Assembly: GCA_028671895.1 (NCBI GenBank)
Contig: CM053802.1
Location: forward strand, 39,842,201-39,906,200
Direction: 5' to 3'
Source: Oenanthe sinensis
Taxonomy: Eukaryota > Streptophyta > Magnoliopsida > Apiales > Apiaceae
Length of the DNA stretch: 64,000 bases
Under the pieces are notes generated by a model that was not told the DNA's origin, searched no databases, and worked only from the letters and a program-made list of their open reading frames with translations. Numbering within the stretch: position 1 is the stretch's first letter; each line of letters starts with the position of its first letter. Of this stretch, positions 10,973-23,181 are shown piece by piece. The translations under genes and the position numbers were made by a program.

Positions 10973-12750
10973 TATGTATATAGTAAATCTACAAATAATA
11001 AACACATAACAACATTTAGCAAATACTCTATTTCATTATCTAAAACACCATATGAATCGAGTCTTTATTCATAAGTGCCTCCCACTATTCTATCTAATTT
11101 CTATATCCCTTATTGAAATTAAGCATTCATAATGCTAGTGGGATAGAGATCCTACATTTCATCACACAACCTCGGCTGTAGCACGAAACGTCATGTAACG
11201 TTCAATAGGCAGACAACTCTTGTCAGCTACATCTCATGTTATTCCCTAATCTTACTTTAGCCTTTTGAATACTTGAGTCACGGCTGTGGCACGACAAACT
11301 CAATATTCTAAGTCAAGTCAATCCCAACATCTCGTATAATTAAACTAGTTTCAAATAGCCCACGGCTGTAGCACGTAACGACCATAAGATTCCAATTCAT
11401 CATACACATCTCATGTTATAGACAAGTATCTCTTCTTTCGGAAATAACGCTCTCGGCTGTAGCACGAAACGACAGAGTTTCAAAAACAAGAAATACTTTC
11501 TATTATGTTGGAAGGCTATGACCAACGCAAGCCCTTTGTGTTTTATGGCCAATTACTACTTGATATTCTTTATATTTTAGGGGATTATATTATGTTACAA
11601 TCATAATCATATTATAAAGAGATTCTTTTAGATTGGATTAAATATTTCAAATCAACTATTGATACTTGGAGTCATCCCAGGTCAGGGGTGGAGCATTGTC
11701 AAGAGGCGTCTCTTAATAACCCCCTTTCTTATAGATAGAACATATGTTGTTTGACAGAATCATCCTTTCACTTAAATTAAAAATTCATATTCAATCACGT
11801 GTTTCATAAACACAAAAATCTCATGATTGTATTCATAATATGTAAATAAAGGTCACGAAACAATTTCACTATTCTAGATTATCTAACATACGTCTTATGT
11901 TAATTAAGTTCACCTAAATCTATCATCTCATGATAATTCAAGCATATATCACATATATATAATCACGAATAAACATAAGGTAGGCATGTTAAATCATATA
12001 TTACAACATATAAGCATTATACATCTCTATGTATCACATGGTGTATTTAAAAGCAACTTAAAACAGTTAAAACTTGCTTTAAAACACTTTTGGAAGCTCT
12101 AAATAGTTCGAAACAATTTCAGAAAAATTATTGTAATATACCATTAGAACCGTCTCGGAAAAAAGAATCCAACGGTATATTACACGAGAAGTTTCTGACG
12201 CATCCCCATGCGCGTGCAAGACACCCTGTCACGCATCTCAGGTATGCGTTACAAGCCAAAAACCCTTTTTTAGCTTGTAACGCATGCGCATAATGCATTA
12301 CACCTCTTTTTTTTCCCCAGATATTATTATTTAATTACGAATTAATTAAAAACAACTTTAAAAATCTATAATAAATAATCTATTACTCAGAAAAATATTT
12401 TAAAAATACATGGATTATCTACAATACTTGTAGAACACATGAAAAATATAAAATAAATTTTGAGGAACAGTAATGAATTAATCATAATTAAATCATTATT
12501 ATTGCTTTCAAAATTCATAATAAATATTCTACGCATCAGAAAATTATGAAAAATTAACTGGACGATCTACAACACTTATAGAACCCAGGTGAAGACCATT
12601 GGAAAGCAGAAAATTATCAAAACAATTTTGACGAATAGTATCATATTAATCATAATTAAAACATGATATTGCTTGTATAAATCATAATAAATACATACAT
12701 GCTCATAAAATTCTGAAACTTGACCACGAATCTATATGCATACAACCTAT
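10973..12750 (-). other. E2 untranslated leader with internal repeats
   Basis: This 1.8-kb stretch between primer binding site and gag has no convincing gene. It holds four copies of a motif CGGCTGTAGCACGAAACG (11171-11190, 11280-11297, 11361-11380, 11452-11471), three of them followed at some distance by ACATCTCATGTTAT or a variant. The remainder is AT-rich. A long leader is usual for this Copia group; the repeats are the notable part. Confidence 0.75.
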
Positions 12751-12762
12751 GCTCTGATACCA
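12751..12762 (-). other. E2 primer binding site (initiator tRNA-Met)
   Basis: On the minus strand the bases read TGGTATCAGAGC, the classic complement of the 3' end of plant initiator tRNA-Met, one base from the LTR. This fixes the orientation of E2. Confidence 0.93.
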
Positions 12763-12763
12763 T

Positions 12764-14462
12764 TGTAGGAATTTATGCACCAGCGGAAGCATTGAATAAC
12801 ATTTATTTGCATATATTCCTATGTATACATACATATAGATACAAAAAACTATTTTATAAATTGAAGAATACCTCGATTGCTTTCCGGCAACAGCTAGAGA
12901 AGATCTTGTTCTTTAATCCTTGCAATCACCCCTCAAGTGTGGAGTGCTCTAAAGATATCTACCAAGAATCAAACTAAAAGATGAAGGAGGAGGCTAGAGA
13001 GGAAATTAGGGTTGCCTCTCTTTTAAAATATTTCTCACAAATATTAGGGTTGAAGTATTAGGGTTTATAATCCTATATTTATAGGCAAATATCTCAGCTG
13101 AGATATTTTCTATAAATATCTTATTATTAATTCCCTTTTTAATTAATTAATCTTATTAATTAATTAGTTAATGATTAAAACTATTTTAATCATTAATTCC
13201 TTTTTCTAAACTTTTTTAGAAAATTATTCTCTCTTCATATTTAATTACTTTAATTAAATATTTAATTAATAATATTAAGATCTTATCTTAAATAATTTAT
13301 AATCAATTAAATCTCATTTAATTAATTTATAAAATTTGCTAAGTAATTATTTATTTTATAAATAAATAATGACTAGCTATTATTAATTATTCCTTCATCT
13401 ATAATTTAATCTCTTTTATGGTTTGACTCTTTAGGTTCAATATTAAGCCAGTAGTAGAAATAAATAATAATAAACATTTTATTTATTATTTATATGAATT
13501 CTATTAATTCATTAAATATAATTAATCTGATTAATTATATTTATTCTACATCGTGAGTGATGCTTCTCAACATATCGCGACTATCCAGATAATACGAAAT
13601 CATTGCTTAGAATACTTAGAACCTGTCAGTAATTAGTTACCGTACAATTAATTCCTTCTACCCTTCAATATCCCGATTAAATACAAGGCATGGAACTCGT
13701 GTCAAGCCTATCTAATTTAATCATATGATTTCTTATTCATAATGCAAAGTTCTTTTTAATGCAAATTAGAAACTCTTTCTAATTTCATTCACTCTGGCGA
13801 GAGATTACTGAACTTGCATATCTAAGAATAACATAGGATATTCACTTCCTTTACAGGAAGGGGCAGATCCTTTATTGATCCGTTAACTATCTCCATACAC
13901 AAATCACTATGCCCAGAATGGACCTAATGAATGTCCTAGAGACTAAGGACTAAACCAAAGCATAAATCATACGAGATTACTCTAACGATCTCAAGTCTAA
14001 GGATACTTGTACAACTATTTACTTAATAAATAACTATCGACACGTGAGTAAACTCCATTAGTTGTTCTACTTATCGAGTCATGTTCAGTGAACTTATTCC
14101 TTAATAAGCACCTACATACTAGCTATAGTGTCACCACACAAATGTCTATGAGAATAGACATCCTCCTAAGAGAGCTAACATAGTATGTACTGATCTTTAC
14201 AGATTTACCAATTTCCAGTTAGTTATCTTATGATCAGGAACTGTTTAAGTCTAAAGCTATTATCTTCTAGATCTCATTATTACAATCTCATTATAATTCT
14301 ATAAGTTTTGCTCTAAATTATGGAACATCTTATTTAATACACTTCAAATAGATTAAGGCCGTAACATAAATACATTATTATTATCAAATGAAATCAAATA
14401 AGAGTAGCAGAAAGTTTTTCCTAACTCATCATACATGATTGGTTTTAGGTCAAACACTTTCA
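12764..14462 (-). repeat. E2 5' LTR
   Basis: It is the same length as the copy at 5330-7028 and nearly identical to it. It starts TGTAGGAATTTATGCACC and ends CAAACACTTTCA on the plus strand. The promoter of E2 should lie in this copy. Confidence 0.92.
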
Positions 14463-15061
14463 TCCATTCCTTCTCATATAGTAGTAATTTTATGTTCCAA
14501 GTGCTCAAGAAGAGTCAACAAAAACTTGAAGTCCTTTTCTTTTGTCTCATAGACTTTTTTGTGTAGTTGTAGTTCATTGATTAGTCTATTGAACCTTTCA
14601 AAGACCTCATTTATGCTTTCATTTAGTTTTGACATAAAAACTTCATATTGTGAGACCAATAGTTGTCTTTGGTTTTCCCTCACTTCTTCTATACTTTCAC
14701 ATAGTAGCTCTATGGTTTCCCAAATTTGCTTGGCAGTGGTGCAGTTGACAACATTGTTATACATGACCATATCTAAAGAATCAGTCAGTATGAGTATTAG
14801 ACTGTTGTCAAGAACAACTTTCTCTCTTTCAGTGTTAGTGTACTGGGATGGATCTTTTGGTACCCATGTAGCTGATATTACCTTTGAGCCACTAGTTGTT
14901 TCAGGAACTAGTGTAACAGTCATGAAGGGTCCATTCTTCAAGATCTCAAGATACATGTAGTTTATAGTCTTGATGAATGTCAACATTTTCTTTTTCCATA
15001 GTATGTAGTGTTCTCTGTCAAATGGAGGAATCTTAATGCTGTTAAATTTCAGGGAACACAT
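14463..15061 (-). pseudogene. E1 gag N-terminal part
   Basis: The 195-residue minus-strand segment starts MCSLKFNSIKIPPFDREHY and carries the SIRE-type gag domain: WKKKMLTFI, TAKQIWETIELLCES and VFERFNRLINELQLHKK. A TGA stop interrupts it at 14471-14473, just before the E2 insertion point. Beyond E2 the same frame resumes at 5324. It lies directly downstream of the E1 primer binding site, as expected for the start of gag. Confidence 0.85.
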
Positions 15062-15097
15062 TTTGATCTTTGTATTATTTGTATGTCAACAACATGT

Positions 15098-15109
15098 GTT
15101 ATGATACCA
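15098..15109 (-). other. E1 primer binding site
   Basis: The minus strand reads TGGTATCATAAC, matching the first eight bases of the usual tRNA-Met site, two bases from the LTR end at 15112. The later bases have drifted or the family uses a variant. Confidence 0.75.
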
Positions 15110-15111
15110 CT

Positions 15112-16390
15112 TGTTAAAAATGAGAACTACAAAAACTATACAGAGGGGGGGTGAATGTATAGTTAATTTCTTTTTCAACTTCTTTAAATTTCTGTTTGAT
15201 TTGTTTAATGAACTAAGATGCTAACTTGTTTGTAGGTTTGTTAATCTATAATGTTTATCATAAGCATGCGGAATAGAGTAAACAAAAACACAAATTAACT
15301 TTCAAACTAATTGTATTAGAATGAAATGCTACAAATCTGAGATTCTTCATTTGAATCTCAACTTCTTGTTCTTGAAAGAAAACAAGGTATGAAAAACTAC
15401 TCGACACACACTTGTGAAGCTGTGCACACTTACTAAATAGACAACATGTCTTGGGTGCACATATTTTCACAATCTGTTTTTCTATAACTAGAAATAGACA
15501 AAACTACTTTACATTGTACACAATCTATTTTTAGCTAAGTTCTACGGCTTGACAGTATGCTTCATTCTGCTTTATTCTTTCTATCTTTGTCTTGTTTTCT
15601 TTTCAAGTTTCATTGTAGACTTGTCATTATCTTTACAGGTTTGACTGACCTGATCATGACAATGCTTCAAATTACTTGTCTTATTCTTCTACAAATTTCC
15701 TTAAAATTAGCTTCTTGAAACATTCGAATACTCAACTGTTGTTGCTTCGAGAAGTCATGAAATATACTTCTCGATCGAGTACTTCTGAGACTTCTCGATT
15801 AGCTTTTAACTGATTACTTCTCGAATGTCTAGACTTCTGGATTGCATATTCCTTTTAATGACTTCTCGGTTAGGTTAGTCTTCTCAAATGACTTGATTGC
15901 ACAGACGTCTCAATTTGCCCCATTTCCTCAACTTCTCGATTGCTTCAATAACTCACTTCTCGATTTGCTTCATTGGACTTCTCGAATGTATATCATTTTC
16001 ACACTACTCGATTGGCTTCAATTCCTTGACTTCTCGATTGAATACTGAGCCAATGAGTGCTTTGAGACTTCTCTACCAGTTACACTTTTAACTTCTCGAC
16101 AAGGTGACTTCTCGACAAGTCATTTGCCTTAGAAACAATTTCATTTCTGAACTCCTTATTTGATGAAGTCTTCATTCTCCTGATGCATGATCCAGATTTT
16201 CTTGAATCTTCTACTAGTATAATTATTCTATGACCATCTATTTACAATTGGAGTTACAATAGAAACAAACTTCTATCTACAAATGTATAGAGTAAAGAAC
16301 TAAGTCACCACCTATACATGAAGTTCTAAAATGTTATAACTTGACAAGTAAATACATAGTAGTAGGCTTGATTTGGTCCAACACATAACA
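15112..16390 (-). repeat. E1 5' LTR
   Basis: It is 1279 bp long, bounded by TGTTA at 15112 and TAACA at 16386-16390, perfect short inverted ends. A G-rich tract near 15142-15150 marks the LTR 3' end, as in E4. The U3 half holds the TCTCGAT repeat array at 15740-16135. A shorter boundary at 16383 or 16385 is possible, but only 16390 gives matching TGTTA/TAACA ends. Confidence 0.8.
15740..16135 (-). repeat. ACTTCTCGATTG repeat array in the E1 LTR
   Basis: About a dozen imperfect copies of ACTTCTCGATTG (variants with GAA, GAC or GGT) occur every 15-40 bases. The outer edge carries the box ATTTGCCTTAGAAA (16122-16135), which is also found beside the E4 arrays. It lies in the U3 half of the LTR, upstream of the expected promoter. 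Confidence 0.8.
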
Positions 16391-17351
16391 TATTATTCAG
16401 ATAACCTAGCAGCTCTCAAGAACATCTGGTTTCTGGAGAGAGTTTTATATTAAGTTTATTAAAGTTAATACAAATAGTATTTCTTTCATATATTTGTGTT
16501 CTAATTTTGATTTTTTAGTACTATTATATTCAGTCCCCCTTTTATAATAGTATATCTACTGGGTAATATAATCACTAATCGTTATGTCATTCATATCATT
16601 TCTCATAATCTAATTTTTTATCACACCCTCACACATGAGATAACCATTTTTATATTTACTAAAAATAAATTATTTTATATCTTTATTTTCAATCTTGTAT
16701 ATAACATGTTTGTAATTTAAAATATTTAATGAAAAATTGTTTAACTATTTAACTTTTTTTTAAATATTAGTCTTTTTAATTCAAATTATATACATAATCT
16801 TATTTTTTATATAATTAATTTTACCTTGTTTATATTTTCTATATTATTATTTAATAAATTTATTAGTGAATACAATAATTTTTTTTTAAAAATCATTTCT
16901 TTTATATATTAAATAAATAAATAAATAAAAACGATCAATCCATTCCCAATAAAATTAATATTATCAAACGAACTGAACAATGAAATAAACATTCTTATCG
17001 AACCTCATTATATTTCAACATCATTTTATTCTCTGACTCATTCTTATCCCAATTCATTTTTATTCTTCCAACTGAACACACCGAAATTGTGTGTTAAACT
17101 TATATAAAAAAGGAGGGAGTAATAAATTGTGAACTTTATGCGAAACATAAAAATGCAATGTTTGTGGACCGAAATGCTGAGATAGACACAAAAAAGTGCA
17201 ATAACGCTGCGTGTCCAACAACCATACCGCCCAATACATAAGTAGCCAACATGTGTACTACCTCTCCTCGTTTTCCAACACATTTTCCACTTGTAAGCAT
17301 TACCGGGGCCCCACCAATCCCTTCATATTCATGCACCCAGTAATAGTTAGC

Positions 17352-17414
17352 CACGTGTCCTATCTCACCCAAGCTAATGTTATCTTCTACCTATTGGCCC
17401 TTTACCTCCACGTG
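17352..17414. promoter_or_regulatory. Paired G-boxes about 1.9 kb upstream of PSY
   Basis: CACGTG occurs at 17352-17357 and 17409-17414, both in the longer context CCACGTGTC, 57 bases apart. They lie in a patch of higher GC content. G-boxes bind bHLH and bZIP factors, and PIF1 is known to repress Arabidopsis PSY through a G-box. An ATCTA pentamer, another known PSY promoter element, lies nearby at about 17438. The link to this gene is inference, given the distance. Confidence 0.4.
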
Positions 17415-18254
17415 TCAATTTTCTTGGATTCTCATCATCTATCCACTCAAGTAGTAGCTGTCACAATCGGACCCGAATTTATTTAACCAACGATTAATAT
17501 TTGTTTTCTTTTAATTATGAGACGCCTATCCCAAAGTATACATTGTACATAATTTATGGGTTTTTTTAGTTTCTACTCCGGGACACATTAGTTATTTACT
17601 TTCATAATACTTTTATAAGATGATTTTTTTTTATTGATGAATTTTTTGTGTATACAGGAGATCTATTATCATTAATATTAATATATATGAGTTAATTAAA
17701 ATTTGACAACTCATCTTTTATATTGTGTGCCCTTGTACACATATTAGAAAAACTGATGATTTATTTCTTTTATCCAAATGAACCAAACCGAGACTATAAA
17801 ATTTATAAAAGAGAAACAAAGAATCGAAAACTTTAATTTGTTTTTTCAAAGATTTTTTTTAATTTCCGTCACTAAATTAGAGGATGATATCCACTATTAT
17901 TTTCAAGTATATATGTTATTGTACTTTAAAATATATTGACTATGTTTAACTAAAAAACTTGACAGTAACCCATTTTAAAGAAATTAAAAATTACAAGTAT
18001 AATTTAACTCACTGTCATTCATTTCTTGGTTTCATCATTGTTGATGGCCAAAAAATTATTATACAAAAGTTTAACGAGAATTATTTAATATGTAAATAGA
18101 TTGAGAAAAAATACATTTTGTTTAGATTTTCATACTTGTGTGATGTGTCTATAACGAATTGCTTTTATAAAAAAATTATTAATATAAATCATTTTAAATA
18201 AATTTATATAATTAAATAATTTTTAAATCGAGATAGCAAGTATCGAAATGAGGT

Positions 18255-18344
18255 CATTTTTTTTTGAATAATTTGATTTATAACTTTACAAGTATATAAA
18301 CATTTTTTTGAATAATTTAATTTATAACTTTACAAGTATATAAA
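18255..18344. repeat. 45-bp tandem duplication
   Basis: Two adjacent copies of a T-rich unit ending ACTTTACAAGTATATAAA (18255-18300 and 18301-18344) differ mainly in the length of the T run and one base. Confidence 0.85.
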
Positions 18345-19294
18345 CATATGTTATAAGAAATTCTCTGAGTCAAAGTCATACTCAAGATCGAAAAACAGTA
18401 CCACTACCACTTCTGATATTCAATCCTACTCAAATGCTGTGATTTTTAGTTTAAATAAACAAAACAAATAAATATTGAAGGTAGTTTCACCGGGTCTAAT
18501 TAAGGAGGCTGACCCAACCCGACCCGACTACACAACTCTAGCGGGTTGTAATAATTTAAACTTTTAAACCCAAAACATGCTTGCTAGTACAGTAAGAGTA
18601 TAAAAAAAACTCAATCAAAATCCTCAGAAAAAAACAAAAACAAATGTGATATAAACACAGAAATGAAAGAATAAAAACAAGAAAATCCGCAAGGGGAATC
18701 TTGAAGAGCTAAGATTTGTGGGTCATATCATATAGTTGTTTGAGTAGCTAATTCTTATGTTTTTTTATTTTATAATAATTATTATATGAGATAGTGATAT
18801 TGATGATGATTTTATGATATCTTGAAACTTCTTGTGTGAATGGTTGAGGCTTCTCCACTTAGGTTAGTTTTCATTATCTCCTTGTCAATTCATTCATTCT
18901 GTTACTACCCTTGTTTATTTAATACTTTTGTAGCTCATATATACTCGTGGTGAACTATGCAAAGTTGAGCTCTTAATAGTAGGAAGCAAGCTTTTTGTTA
19001 CATGCTCTTGTTGTTTTTTGATACATATGTTATTTGTATTTAACAACTTTAGTTATACCTTTTATGGATTAGGGGTTGTATTGTGCACTTGTTTTGTAGC
19101 AAGGTTTTGATTTCTTTCGATTACTGTAGTGAATTTCTTTGGGGAGGGGCAAAAGAAGGTTTATTGGCTAGTCAAGGACTAAAGACACATGCTTTAATTG
19201 TATCGTGATTTTGTTTTGAATTAGGATTTGTTGTTAGCTAATGAACTTTGGTGGGTGTTTTTGATATTTGAAGCTGAGAAGAAAGAAGGTAAGA

Positions 19295-19326
19295 GAAAGG
19301 AGGTGATATTGAAAGGAGGTGATATT
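19295..19326 (+). repeat. Perfect 16-bp tandem duplication in the PSY leader
   Basis: GAAAGGAGGTGATATT is present twice in a row (19295-19310, 19311-19326), ending ten bases before the first PSY ATG. It probably lies in the 5' untranslated region. Confidence 0.9.
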
Positions 19327-19336
19327 AAATTGAAGT

Positions 19337-22300
19337 ATGTTGGGTAGTATTAACTCCAACATGTCAGTTGCTATGTCGTGGATTGTTACTCCCAATCTTG
19401 AGGTTTCCAATTGCTTAGGGTACTTGGAGACAGTGCGAGAGGGAACCCGAGTGATAGATTCATCGAGGTTGGTTTCAAGGGATAAGAATATGACGTGTGG
19501 TGGTAGAGTCAAGAAGGGTAAGCTGCGGAAGTGGAGTTCTAGTTCTTTCAATGCTGAATTTAGCTATTCGTGTTTTGGTGGTTCTGAATTAGAGAATGGA
19601 AGTATATTCCCTGTGCAATCAAGTATGGTAGTGAGCGCGGATGGAGATATGGCAGTGTCATCAGAGCAAAAGGTTTATGATGTGGTTCTTAAACAAGCAG
19701 CGTTGGTTAAGAAACAGTTCAGATCAGATGAGGAATTAGAGGTTAAGCCCGAAATGATTCTTCCAGGAACTCTGAGCTTGTTAAGTGAAGCTTATGATCG
19801 ATGTGGTGAAGTATGTGCCGAGTATGCCAAAACATTTTACTTGGGTTAGAATTCTATATTCATTCATTTATATGAATTGCCATTTAGAAAGTAAAGCTTA
19901 TAATATAGTAGCTAAAGATAGAATTATGATTTTTTTTTTATATACATCCAGGAACACTACTGATGACCCCAGAGAGGCGGAGGGCTATCTGGGCAATATA
20001 TGGTAAGTGCTGTGTTCTAATAGTTTTTACTCAAAGCTAGATTTTTTTGCAGATTGCCTATAAATTACTAGAAATGAAATTTTTAAGGATGTGATAACAA
20101 CATATTGAGTAAATATGCTGGGTGAACGTGATTTTCAAACTAAGTAGTTGTTGAACTTGTTGCCTATTTGACTAAAATTAGCTCTCCTTTTTATTCTTCA
20201 AAGAGATATACAGTAATTATCATTAGGCACTTGTGATTTTAAAGAAACATTGATGCCAAAAGTATTTTTGGTATTTAAGGTATGAGGTTTAAATTTGTTC
20301 ATATGAATATTTCATGAATAGTCTGAGCTTGCAAATTACCATTTACTTTCAGACAGACTAATATATTTGGTCTGCCATATATGACTGTGATGTTGTGCAT
20401 GTCTGCTGGTTCCACTAATATGTGTTTGCCATAGTTGAGAATCTTTGACCTTAACTTAGCATTTGCTTGTAGCTTTCCACTTGGTCAGCTCTTTCCTTAT
20501 ACTTTTTATTGTAGTCCAATTAAAATAAAAAACGACAAATTAAGTTTGGTAGAGCATTTTCTTTTTCAATTTTTCTGTGTAGTCTTTATTATATATTGAA
20601 TCTCCTAGAAGTTTCTGGCCTTCTAAAAGCAGCACTATTCTTTCCATATTCAAGCATGTCACAGTTATTTTTCATTTGCTATTTAAATAAATTTCTTGAA
20701 GTATTAGTAGGTACGGCTTGAGAATCATGTCTTCCAGAATAAAACAATTATTACTCCTCCCAAACTATATATTTATTTAGAGAATGGTGGAATTGAAGTG
20801 ACATGTATCTAAATGAAAGACGTAGATCCCAAGTCACAAAAATGTTAATAATGCTCGGAATACTTTAAATAAAAGAGGCCTGTAAAAATTTAAAATTACC
20901 AACAAATAAAGGAAGCTTAATTCAATGCAGGGAGGTTGGAGTATGTGAGTAACCTACAATAACTTCCTTTTTTACTCTACCTGAATACATATTTGGAAAA
21001 ATATGCTATGATGCATTATGTATAACAATTGTGCAGTAAAACCCAATGTATAGATAAAAATATGGAAGATCTCAAGATTTAAATGCATACTCAACGAGAC
21101 ATGAGTCAATAATTTACTATGCTCTGCTTCAACTCCATACTATCTCTTGGTGCGTCTTTTCTATAAATCTTGAGTTAGCAATTGGTGCAACCATACTCTA
21201 AATGCAGTACCTTGAGATGTAGAGGAACCCATCCATTTAATTCTCCATGTCTTACTTTCTCTGTATATACAGTGTGGTGTAGAAGAACCGATGAATTGGT
21301 AGATGGACCTAATGCGTCACATATAACTCCATCAGCTTTGGATAGGTGGGAGTTGAGATTAGAAGATCTTTTCAAGGGGCGCCCATTTGATATGCTCGAT
21401 GCAGCTTTATCAGATACAGTCATCAAGTTTCCTGTTGACATTCAGGTTAGTTCACCGATATTGCTGGACTGCTGCAATATCTTCATCTGATATATGCTTT
21501 CTAACAATATAGATGCTTGAAGCTCAGCTTGAATGCACTTTCCGGAAGCATCGACAAAGTTCTGGTTAATGTTTTACAACATCGGGCCATTATAGCCAAC
21601 TCCATTCTCTCTTCCCATTAACGTAATAATATTAGTATTCAGCTGTACTCCAACATTTGTAGATTGACTTATAAAAAAAGCCTTCATATGAAGTCTGCAT
21701 TATAATGCCAATACATATACGAGCAAAGTGGATATAACTCCACACTAGTGAGTTATGTCCCATATATCAACAACCTTTGTTATCATTTCTCCTTCTAGTG
21801 TCCTACATTACTAGCTAAATATCATTCTATTTGTTAAGACGGCTGTTTACCTACATGTATCCTTGATCTGCACAGTATAGTTTTAGGGAGTTTCCTGCTT
21901 CTTCGTATAATATTCTGTTTAGCTCGAGGTGGATAATACGATATAAAATCTAAAGTTAAGTTTCATTTTTCGTATCTTAATATTATGAGCTGCTTACAAA
22001 CTCTGACATCTGTTTTCTTTATAGCCATTCAAAGATATGATCGAAGGAATGAGGATGGACCTTAAGAAGTCAAGATACAAGAACTTCGATGAGCTATATC
22101 TTTATTGCTATTATGTCGCTGGTACTGTTGGATTGATGAGTGTTCCTATTATGGGCATTGCACCTGATTCACAGGCAACAACTGAGAGTGTTTATAATGC
22201 TGCTTTGGCATTAGGGCTCGCTAATCAATTGACTAACATACTCAGGGATGTTGGAGAAGAGTATGTATTTGGCTGTTATACCCATTCTGTCAATCTTTTA

Positions 22301-23181
22301 CATTTTTTTTCCATTTATTCTTAAAAGAAATCTAAGGAGGGTAGCTTATAGTTGAACGGAAGTATATCAATTTTCATGCACAAAATTGCATTATGAAAGT
22401 CTACTGGTGTCATTCAATAAAACACACATCTCGAACACATTTCATAATGTACTGTCTTTAGCTTTGTTGTAAAATCCTTGCAATATCTGAAATGATATCT
22501 ACCTGTCAACAAAATGCTCTCTATCACAATGAAAAGGTGTTTATTGCCGCTATTTGCTGATTTCTGTTTTTCCTTATGTTCTCTTTTAGTGCCAGAAGAG
22601 GAAGGGTTTATCTACCACAAGATGAACTGGCACAAGCAGGGCTTTCTGATGAAGATATATTTGCAGGGAAGGTTACTGATAAATGGAGGAATTTCATGAA
22701 GAAGCAAATTAAGAGGGCAAGGATGTTTTTCGATGAAGCAGAGAAAGGTGTGAGAGAGCTCAGTCCAGCTAGTAGATGGCCGGTAAGAATTTACAGTCTT
22801 CTTTGATTTCTGAACCTTGGGAGTTTAACACTACACTGCACTTTATGGTGAAAAGTTGTCAGATTTATAAATAGAGGATCCTTAATATCATTTACTAGAA
22901 CAGAAATCTCTCTCAAATTTTGTATAGAGTTGAAAATTTCTTCCACCCTATATCTGCTTTGGCTTGCTAGTTTTATGCATATTGATCACTGTCTCTTGCA
23001 GGTATGGGCATCACTGCTCTTGTATCGTCAAATACTAGATGAAATTGAAGCCAACGACTACAATAATTTTACGAAGAGGGCTTATGTCAGCAAACCCAAG
23101 AAAATACTTGCTTTGCCGGTTGCATATGCAAAGGCTCTTGCTCCCACAGCAAGAACAGGTTCTACATTGTTAAAGACATGA
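19337..23181 (+). CDS. PSY: Phytoene synthase, six exons
   Basis: The enzyme joins two geranylgeranyl diphosphates into 15-cis-phytoene, the first committed step of carotenoid synthesis, in plastids. Exons are 19337-19844, 19952-20002, 21273-21445, 22025-22260, 22590-22782 and 23002-23181, all with GT/AG introns and joining in frame to 446 residues, the normal length for the family. The N-terminal ~100 residues are Ser-rich and poorly conserved, as expected for a plastid transit peptide. Conserved parts follow: YAKTF before residue 170, the two Asp-rich metal-binding motifs DELVD (193-197) and DVGED (319-323), and RAYVSKPKK near the end. A second ATG at 19361 (MSVAMSW) resembles the usual family start, giving 438 residues; which is used cannot be told. 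No disabling change is seen. It is the only apparently functional host gene here. Confidence 0.96.
20754..20941. mobile_element. Possible Stowaway-like MITE in PSY intron 2
   Basis: The 188-bp segment begins CTCCTCCCAAAC and its other end reads GGGAGGTTGGAG, giving imperfect inverted ends rich in CTCC as in Stowaway elements. TA dinucleotides flank both ends, the expected target site. The inverted match is weak, so this is tentative. Confidence 0.35.

Larger units (their letters stand above)
5330..14462 (-). mobile_element. E2: Copia retrotransposon nested in the gag of E1
   Basis: Two LTRs of exactly equal length (1699 bp) flank one gag-pol reading frame on the minus strand. The 5' LTR is 12764-14462, followed on the minus strand by a primer binding site complementary to initiator tRNA-Met (12751-12762). 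A purine tract at about 7029-7044 precedes the 3' LTR (5330-7028). The flanking five bases are TCCCT (5325-5329) and TCCAT (14463-14467), a target duplication with one change. By hand count the LTRs differ at roughly 28 positions (about 1.6%), so E2 is moderately young and clearly younger than E1. Confidence 0.92.
657..16390 (-). mobile_element. E1: decayed SIRE/Maximus-like Copia retrotransposon, interrupted by E2
   Basis: Read on the minus strand the order is 5' LTR (15112-16390), primer binding site (15098-15109), gag N-terminus (14463-15061), the E2 insertion (5330-14462), then rest of gag, protease, integrase, reverse transcriptase and the start of RNase H down to 657, where E0 interrupts it. 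The aspartic protease core WILDSGC, the long coiled gag with two CCHC knuckles and an LTR beginning TGTTA and ending TAACA point to the SIRE lineage. Many stops and frameshifts show it is an old, dead copy. The remainder of RNase H and the 3' LTR lie left of the window. Confidence 0.85.
16391..19294. other. Host intergenic region upstream of PSY
   Basis: No gene is seen in this 2.9 kb. It is strongly AT-rich apart from a GC-richer patch at about 17200-17480 with two G-boxes. A 45-bp tandem duplication lies at 18255-18344. A GATATAAAC sequence near 18650 is a possible TATA box for PSY, which would give a leader of some 650 bases. A leader intron starting near 18862 (AG/GTTAGT) is possible but its acceptor is not clear. 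Confidence 0.6.

Noticed and set aside
11160..11480. Spaced repeats looking like a CRISPR array
   Set aside because: Spacing is irregular, the copies are imperfect and the setting is a retrotransposon leader in a plant.
14559..14960. 133-residue Ser-rich plus-strand ORF
   Set aside because: It is the antisense shadow of the E1 gag.
19295..19326. AGGAGGTGAT, a perfect bacterial ribosome-binding sequence, twice before an ATG
   Set aside because: The gene is nuclear with spliceosomal introns. The match is coincidental; only the duplication is of interest.
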